Program-made: the position numbers and the translations under genes
Shown: positions 58,972 through 64,000 of the stretch, piece after piece
Layout of the letters: the number at the start of each line of letters is the position of its first letter
Numbering within the stretch: the stretch's first letter is position 1
From: RUG572 sp051884915
Lineage (GTDB): Bacteria > Verrucomicrobiota > Kiritimatiellia > RFP12 > UBA1067
Reading direction: 5' to 3'
DNA length: 64,000 nt
Assembly: GCA_051884915.1 (NCBI GenBank)
Contig: JBJEWF010000029.1
Span: 13,872-77,871, forward strand
Notes under the pieces: generated by a model
What the model saw: only the letters and a program-made list of their open reading frames with translations
The model's database searches: none
What the model was told of the DNA's origin: nothing

Positions 58972-59214
58972 GAAAAACGGACGATTTTGCCGAAAATCGG
59001 TCCCCGAGCCGACCCGGTGCCGACATTGCTGACAGATTGAGGAGAGAAGAAAAAAATGTGTGTATTTATTGGGTTTTTATACATCTTCTTCTCTTCCCCA
59101 ACCGTCGGCGGATATGTCAGCGCATCTGTCAGCGCGGCTGACGGATGAACGGCCATGTGTCGCCTTGCGGACGACGCTGCTGACACAGACGCTGACACAT
59201 TCATTGACATATCT

Positions 59215-61467
59215 TCACCTCTTCAGCACGAAGACGAGACCGCCTTTGCGACCCTGTTCCGTCTCTATCTCGCCGCGCGCGGTCATCGTGTCGATTATCC
59301 GCATGACCTCGTCCTTGTGCATATGGATCGAGCGCAGGAGCGCGCGGTACGAAAGCCGCCCGTTCCCCTTGGAGAGAATCTTCTGGCGGACGTTCTTGAC
59401 CTGCCTGTCGAACTCGGTGTCGTAGACGTACAGCCCGGCCTGAAAGAGCATCCGCCTCGTCGCGTGGAATACGAGCCGGTAGGCCCAGTCCACGGCCTCT
59501 ACGGTGATGACGGGGGCGGATGCGGACTGCGAGATCGCGTAGACAAGCGCGGCCTTCATGACCTTTTCGCCGGCGCGAGCCCAGAGCGCGAGCGCGGCCT
59601 CGGAATTCGTCTTCTCGTACTTGCGGTAGCAGGCATCGGCCTCGCGGCGTATCTCGTTCACGCGAAGCCGGGCCGCGGCCTCCATAGGGACGGTGCGCGG
59701 CTGCGGGAACTCGCTGAAGAGGTCGCATTCCGAGCCGATCCGCTTCAGCTCGCCGATGTCGTCGAGGACGCGCTGCGGAAATTCCGACTCCTCCGGCGAC
59801 TCGTTGGCCTCGCCGCGTTCGCCCGCTTCGAGAACGAGGCATCGGGCGAGAAGCCCGTTCGAGAGGACGCGCTCGGAGAGCGACTGGTAGAGGAATTTCG
59901 GGACAGCCGTTCCGAGGAATGTGAGGTGCGGCTGGACGATGCAGGAGGACGATGCCTTCTGGCCTTTCTGCAACGCCTTCTTGCGCATGATGTGCGCAGA
60001 GGACGATTCGGAGAAGAACCGGAGCAGCATCGAGTTCAGCATCTCCGCGCGGGGGTCTTCCATCTTGACCGTGTTGAAGAGAGCGTCCGCCTCGTCTATC
60101 TGGAAGAGCATCGATGGCGAGACGAGCATCGCATCCTCCAGCCCCTCGCCGGAGGCGAAGTAGTCTCCGAGTTCCGATGCAAACCCCTTGAGCGCGGCAA
60201 GCGACACGTTCACGCTGCGCGGATGCTGCTTGCCCGACCCCGACGCCGCGAGCGAGAGAATGTACACGTTCGGCCTGGTTCCGAACGGATCCTTGTACTT
60301 CCGCCCGGCGAGGTGCGCCAGCATGGCGAACGCCCCGGCGAACGCAAGCGCCTTGTTGGGATAGGGGGCCGTGCGGAGCGTGTAGCCCATCAGTTCCGAA
60401 ACGAATCCGGGGACGTCGTACAGTTCCGGCGGTATCGGGCCTGGATCCGCGAAATCGTCGGCTTGAGCGGCCTTGTCCTCGTCGTCCTGCACCTCGGATT
60501 GTGTGCTTCCGTCTGACATGATCGCGGATAGATCGACGCCGAGATTGCCATCTTCCGTCTGTCCGTAGCCCTGCGAGAGGAGGCCTTTTGCAGCAGCGGT
60601 GTAGTCGCCTCCGTGTGCGAGCGTCGCGTACACCTGGAAGGCGTTGTATCCCTTGCCCGGCTCGAATGGCGCGGCGTTCGACGAAAACACATAGAACACG
60701 CCGTCCTTGAGAGTCGCGGAATGCCCGGCCCTCGCGTTCTTGCCGGGCCTCGTCCAGAGTTCGTTCCCGTCCGGCTTCGACCCGCCGAAAGTCCACCCGC
60801 GAGCGGCAAGAAGCGGCCGGATGTCGCCCCGCTGGTTGAAATCGTCCCCCGGTCGCGTCAGAAAGGCCGACTGTAGCCCCTGTGTCGCGTTCTTCGGGGC
60901 TGGTTGGGCACACGGTTCGTCCAGCTCCCTCGCGGCGGACAGCAGGGCTTGTCGCGCCTCCTCCGAAATGACGGGGATGTGTTCAAAGTCACCGTGCTCC
61001 AGGGCGTAGCCGGGAGTCGGCGAGCAGAGGAAGAGTCCGCCCTCGCCACGGGTCTCGATGAGGGTCTTTCGCTTGCCGTCCCGCATTCCCTGCGCCAGCT
61101 TGAGGTTGCCCTCGACCGGCGTCTCGCACCGGTACACCACGTGCTTGCCGCCCGATGGCGTCGACTCCACGACGACGCTATCGAGCACTACGGGAGCGAT
61201 CTTTGCACACCATGAGCCATAGGCTTCGGCTTTTTGGTCGAAGTCGATGCACTCGAGGTTGCCCGAGACCTTGCCCGCGACGATGCACACGGCATCGTGG
61301 GCGTTGGAAAACCACGCCTCGACCTCGACATCGGTCGGAAGCCGCCCGGCCCATGTCCGCCATGCGCCGACGGCAGGACGCTTCTTCGCCTTGACGGCGG
61401 GAAGCACGGACAGCCCGGCCCTGCGGTAGGAGAGCGCGAGTTCCGAAGAAATGCTCTCCCCGTTCAT
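59215..61467 (-). CDS. Bifunctional primase/polymerase with DUF3987 helicase-like domain
   Basis: A 750-residue replication protein. Residues about 1-170 are a prim-pol domain (YRRAGLSVLPAVKAKKRPAV, ECIDFDQ with the metal-binding Asp pair, STPSGGKHVVYRC). Residues about 350-750 are DUF3987, with Walker A LAASGSGKQ and Walker B LFQIDEADALF. It probably primes phage DNA synthesis and unwinds DNA. AGAAGGAGGCGCG precedes the ATG at 61467. Confidence 0.88.
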   Translation of the reverse strand: MNGESISSELALSYRRAGLSVLPAVKAKKRPAVGAWRTWAGRLPTDVEVEAWFSNAHDAVCIVAGKVSGNLECIDFDQKAEAYGSWCAKIAPVVLDSVVVESTPSGGKHVVYRCETPVEGNLKLAQGMRDGKRKTLIETRGEGGLFLCSPTPGYALEHGDFEHIPVISEEARQALLSAARELDEPCAQPAPKNATQGLQSAFLTRPGDDFNQRGDIRPLLAARGWTFGGSKPDGNELWTRPGKNARAGHSATLKDGVFYVFSSNAAPFEPGKGYNAFQVYATLAHGGDYTAAAKGLLSQGYGQTEDGNLGVDLSAIMSDGSTQSEVQDDEDKAAQADDFADPGPIPPELYDVPGFVSELMGYTLRTAPYPNKALAFAGAFAMLAHLAGRKYKDPFGTRPNVYILSLAASGSGKQHPRSVNVSLAALKGFASELGDYFASGEGLEDAMLVSPSMLFQIDEADALFNTVKMEDPRAEMLNSMLLRFFSESSSAHIMRKKALQKGQKASSSCIVQPHLTFLGTAVPKFLYQSLSERVLSNGLLARCLVLEAGERGEANESPEESEFPQRVLDDIGELKRIGSECDLFSEFPQPRTVPMEAAARLRVNEIRREADACYRKYEKTNSEAALALWARAGEKVMKAALVYAISQSASAPVITVEAVDWAYRLVFHATRRMLFQAGLYVYDTEFDRQVKNVRQKILSKGNGRLSYRALLRSIHMHKDEVMRIIDTMTARGEIETEQGRKGGLVFVLKR

Positions 61468-61679
61468 CGCGCCTCCTTCTTCGCGGCCTCCCGCCGGACG
61501 TTCTCTATCGCCTGCATCCACTGGTCGCTCACGGACGAGTCGGCCTTGTTTGCCGCGATGCGGCAGAAGAACGCCACCACGGCGGCAAGCACGGCAAGGC
61601 CAATGGCGTAGCGGATCGCTTTCTCAATGAGCATCGCCCGCTTCGCCATGCGCTCCACGAACTCGAATTCGTCTTCCAT
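61464..61679 (-). CDS. Small single-pass membrane protein in the replication module
   Basis: A 71-residue protein: charged N-terminus (MEDEFEFVERMAKRAMLIEK), one hydrophobic segment (AIGLAVLAAVVAFFCRIAAN) and a helical tail. It overlaps the primase start as ATGA. It may tether replication to the membrane, but this is speculation. Confidence 0.55.
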   Translation of the reverse strand: MEDEFEFVERMAKRAMLIEKAIRYAIGLAVLAAVVAFFCRIAANKADSSVSDQWMQAIENVRREAAKKEAR

Positions 61680-61691
61680 TCTGAAATCCTC

Positions 61692-63413
61692 CTAAAAAGG
61701 CAAATCGTCATAGTCTTTCGGCTCCGCGGCTCCGTCGGCGAACGGACTGCTCTCCGGCGGATCGCCGGGAACGCTCGACACGACCTTCGGCCAGCGTTCG
61801 CCGACAGTCCTGCGGATCGTGATGGACTTCGTGTCCTTGACCATCCCGGAGAACACCGCCTCAAGGAACTCGTCGGCGTTCGCGGGGATGAACACGTCGT
61901 CCGCGACCCTCCGCGCCTTGAACCACTCGATGAACTTGCGCCGGGCGTAGCCGGAATGCTCCGGGCAGACCCATTCGCTGTAGCGGTCGTTGAGACCGCA
62001 CCAGTAGGTGACGCGCACGGTCTTCGGATAGTCCGGCGGCGCGCCGCGCTTCGCCCACGCCTCGTAGTCCGTGTGCGTCACCTCCAGCGTCTCCACGGTG
62101 GTCTCGCCGGCGAGGACGCCGAGCGTCGAGGCGGTGGCTTCTATCTTGACCTCGCGCTCCTTGCGCTCGAATTCGTGTCCGCAGTTGGGGCAGGTCATCA
62201 AGGGGAGCGGCATCATCGTCTGGCATTCTGGACACGCCTTTGCGAGCGGGCCTTGCTTCTCGCCGGTTCTCTCGCCCGGCGGGCGCAGCTGGTCGAGGCA
62301 TCCGTGCCGGGCGATGTTCCCGCCGAAGTCCAATATCAAGCAGTCCTCCTTGCCGGTGTCCGGCGAGAGCCTCGTCCCGCGCCCGCACATCTGCATGAGG
62401 AGACCGGGTGACATCGTGGGGCGCAGCAGGGACACGCAGTCGATGTTGGGCGCGTCGAAGCCCGTAGTCAGGCACTCGACGTTCGCCACAAACTTCAAAG
62501 GCGGCTTCTTCCCGCCGAAGAGGTCGGTCTCGATTTCCGCGCCCTTGAATCGGGCGAGAATCTCCGCCCGCTCCAATGACGGCGTGTTTCCCGTCACCAC
62601 GGCGCACTCCTGCCCGGAGTAGCGGGATATCTTCTCCGCGACCGCATGGCAATGCGCCACGGACGAGCAGAACACGAGGACGCTCCTGCGGTTCTGCGTC
62701 AGCTCCACGATTTCGCGGCAGGCGGACGAGACGATGGCGTCCTCGCCCATTGCCTTCTCCACCTCTTCGCTGACGAACTCACCGGCGCGGATGTGCAGGG
62801 AGTCGAACTTGGCGAGGGTCTTGCCGGACTTTGCCGAGAGCTTCGACAAATAGCCCTTGTCTATCAGCTCCTTGAGGTCGATCTTGTAGCAGATTTCGTT
62901 CAAAATGTTCTCCGGCTTGCATATCATCCCGCCCCTGAGCCGGTACGGCGTCGCCGTGCAGCCGACGATCCGCATCTTCGGGTTGATCGAGAGCAGCCCC
63001 GCGATGAGCGAGCGGTACATTCCCTCTCCGTCCGGCGGTATCAAATGGCACTCGTCGATGATGCACACGTCCCGCCTGCCTATCTCGTCGGCCCGGCGAA
63101 AGATGGACTGCACGCCGCCCACGACCACATCGCGGTCGGCCTCCCACCTGTCCAGACCGGCTGAACACACGCCCACGTTCAAGTCGGGGGCGACGAGGGA
63201 TATCTTCTCGGCGTTCTGCTCCAGAAGCTCCTTCGCGCCCGCCACAACGAGCGCGCGGCCGCCCCACGTCTTAACCGTGTCCGATGCGATCTGCCCCAAG
63301 ACCCAGCTCTTGCCGGAGCCAACGGGCATCTCCACGCACGGATTCGTCTTCTTCCGCCGCAGGTGGTCGTAGACCGCCCGCACGGCGTCCTCCTGGTAGT
63401 ATCGAAGTCCCAT
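61692..63413 (-). CDS. DEAD/DEAH-type superfamily 2 helicase
   Basis: A 573-residue helicase. Walker A is EMPVGSGKSWVLGQ, the Walker B box reads IIDECHLI, motif III is GCTATPYR, and motif VI lies in LLMQMCGRGTRLSPDTG. A zinc finger follows the helicase core (CPECQTMM, then CPNCGHEF). The C-terminal 130 residues include VTYWCGLNDRYSEWVCPEH, as in helicases of phage replication modules. It likely remodels DNA during phage replication. Confidence 0.88.
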   Translation of the reverse strand: MGLRYYQEDAVRAVYDHLRRKKTNPCVEMPVGSGKSWVLGQIASDTVKTWGGRALVVAGAKELLEQNAEKISLVAPDLNVGVCSAGLDRWEADRDVVVGGVQSIFRRADEIGRRDVCIIDECHLIPPDGEGMYRSLIAGLLSINPKMRIVGCTATPYRLRGGMICKPENILNEICYKIDLKELIDKGYLSKLSAKSGKTLAKFDSLHIRAGEFVSEEVEKAMGEDAIVSSACREIVELTQNRRSVLVFCSSVAHCHAVAEKISRYSGQECAVVTGNTPSLERAEILARFKGAEIETDLFGGKKPPLKFVANVECLTTGFDAPNIDCVSLLRPTMSPGLLMQMCGRGTRLSPDTGKEDCLILDFGGNIARHGCLDQLRPPGERTGEKQGPLAKACPECQTMMPLPLMTCPNCGHEFERKEREVKIEATASTLGVLAGETTVETLEVTHTDYEAWAKRGAPPDYPKTVRVTYWCGLNDRYSEWVCPEHSGYARRKFIEWFKARRVADDVFIPANADEFLEAVFSGMVKDTKSITIRRTVGERWPKVVSSVPGDPPESSPFADGAAEPKDYDDLPF

Positions 63414-63431
63414 GAATTTCTTCGCTCTTGT

Positions 63432-63776
63432 CTATTCGATCTCCTCAAGATGAACCTCGACCCGCGCGTTTCCGTCGGGCTCCAGCATTTCGACGTGCAG
63501 CACTTTTATCTGCGAGTCGTCGTGCATCGTCCCGGCGTGTGCGAGCGAGTCGAGGAGACATTTGAGGGTGTTGTCCGCATCGCGCTGACGCCTGTCCTTC
63601 GGATAGAGCAAGGCCGTGAGGGACAACCGTCCCTCAAGCGGCCTCGTCCCCGCGAGCCGTGAAACGACCATCTTGCGGTACTTGCGTCCCTCTCGGCTGA
63701 TCAGGACTTTGAAGCCCACATGGCGATAGTACGAATTCACCGACGGCGGGAAAGGAAGGATGGCGTCGAGCGACAT
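63432..63776 (-). CDS. RusA-like Holliday junction resolvase
   Basis: A 114-residue RusA-family nuclease. It begins MSLDAILPFPPSVNSYYRHV, the standard N-terminus. The metal-binding aspartates are in PKDRRQRDADNTLKCLLDSL, and HDDSQIKVLHVEM carries the third acidic site. It resolves recombination junctions during phage replication. The ATG shares one base with the upstream stop (TGATG), which fixes the start. Confidence 0.88.
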   Translation of the reverse strand: MSLDAILPFPPSVNSYYRHVGFKVLISREGRKYRKMVVSRLAGTRPLEGRLSLTALLYPKDRRQRDADNTLKCLLDSLAHAGTMHDDSQIKVLHVEMLEPDGNARVEVHLEEIE

Positions 63777-64000
63777 CACCAGGGGGCTCCTCCGGCGTTG
63801 ACGGGCTGCTTGGGAGCGGGCGTTGCCGCAGGCGCTGCTTTCCCGCCCTCGACCGCTTTCCAACCTTTGATCTCATTCGTCGGCTCGCCGTCCTGGTTGT
63901 CCCTCACCGTGACCTTCGCCACGAGCGGGATGCCGTTCAGCTCGTCCTTGGACTTGGGCGTGAGGACGCCGACCGCATGGCAGATCGCGGATAGCTCGCG
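63776..64000 (-). CDS. DUF669-like phage protein, C-terminal part
   Basis: The last 74 residues of a gene entering from the right (RELSAICHAVGVLTPKSKDE, KVTVRDNQDGEPTNEIKGWK, then an Ala/Pro tail ending NAGGAPW). The pattern 'L.GIPLVAKVTVRDNQDGEPTNEIKGWK' matches DUF669-type proteins, which lie next to RusA and helicase genes in many phages and are likely single-strand DNA-binding or recombination accessory proteins. Confidence 0.65.
   Translation of the reverse strand, partial: RELSAICHAVGVLTPKSKDELNGIPLVAKVTVRDNQDGEPTNEIKGWKAVEGGKAAPAATPAPKQPVNAGGAPW

Larger units (their letters stand above)
58656..59214. other. Repeat-rich intergenic region, candidate origin or control region
   Basis: 559 bases without a supported gene. 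It contains a plus-strand promoter (58830-58858), a long inverted repeat (58937-58971), an AT-rich dyad (59041-59097) and six TGTCAGC/GCTGACA boxes at 58937, 59028, 59115, 59127, 59179 and 59190, plus a shortened one at 59137. Two pairs are spaced 11-12 bases apart, one DNA turn. Placement next to the primase gene suits a replication origin or an operator array. Confidence 0.55.

Noticed and set aside
58857..59141. 94-residue cysteine-containing plus-strand frame starting at a TTG, and a 51-codon ATG frame inside the same interval
   Set aside because: Neither has a ribosome binding site, and both run through inverted repeats and box arrays. Better explained as non-coding control DNA.
58656..59210. 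N-terminal extension of the ParB-methyltransferase frame up to 59210
   Set aside because: The extra 185 residues have no family pattern and read through the repeat array. The ParB domain starts cleanly at 58655.

Overview
The window is high-GC bacterial chromosome carrying a large prophage. It divides at the tmRNA gene near 20.4-20.7 kb. Left of that point is host DNA, almost entirely on the minus strand. Right of it, to the end of the window, is one prophage that runs off the right edge. No single gene fixes the taxonomy. A DUF1080 protein, a secreted GH43-GH16 glycosidase, a long secreted beta-helix protein, and a VWA/TPR gene pair suggest a member of the PVC group, perhaps Verrucomicrobiota/Kiritimatiellae. 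That placement is an inference.

Host part, read right to left on the minus strand. A TPR protein, a membrane VWA protein and a small exported protein lead into ribBA, a DUF1080 protein, a GH43-GH16 enzyme, an OPA-type MFS transporter, guaB and queH. The spacing is tight through guaB, so this may be one or a few transcripts. After a 240-base gap comes a 1418-residue exported beta-helix protein. It is followed by a lactate-oxidation operon: a LutC-like LUD protein, an LdhH-like LUD/Fe-S/CCG fusion, and the first 91 codons of a FAD-linked oxidase. The tmRNA gene (ssrA) has a clear sigma70 promoter, a mature 5'/3' acceptor pair, a tag ANNDYALAA and an intrinsic terminator.

Prophage part. A plus-strand operon (36-residue peptide, DUF2924, large serine recombinase, HTH-like protein) marks the left end. 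Minus-strand genes fill almost all the rest. From 29.2 down to 23.5 kb is an accessory region of small genes arranged as four cassettes. Each cassette begins with the same promoter and mRNA leader. This region contains a putative amidoligase and two gamma-glutamylcyclotransferase-like proteins. From 55.9 down to 29.4 kb is a siphovirus-type morphogenesis module: TerL, gpW-position protein, portal, protease-capsid fusion, DUF2190, connectors, tail tube, frameshifted tail chaperone, tape measure, and a long run of tail-tip/fibre/adhesin genes. A 5-methylcytosine methyltransferase sits inside the head genes. From 64 down to 56.3 kb is replication and DNA modification: DUF669-like fragment, RusA-like nuclease, helicase, primase/helicase, ParB-methyltransferase fusion and a phage-encoded S-adenosylmethionine synthetase. 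A lone plus-strand HARE-HTH protein faces this block.

The most interesting signals are these: (i) eight near-identical promoters with an invariant 17-base spacer, two of them facing antisense; (ii) the amidoligase/GGCT group; (iii) a self-contained methylation module (MetK, two methyltransferases, a HARE-HTH protein); (iv) a canonical -1 slippery heptamer in the tail chaperone; and (v) an array of TGTCAGCG boxes that also occurs inside the recombinase promoter. No phage repressor, holin/endolysin or right attachment site was recognised in this window.
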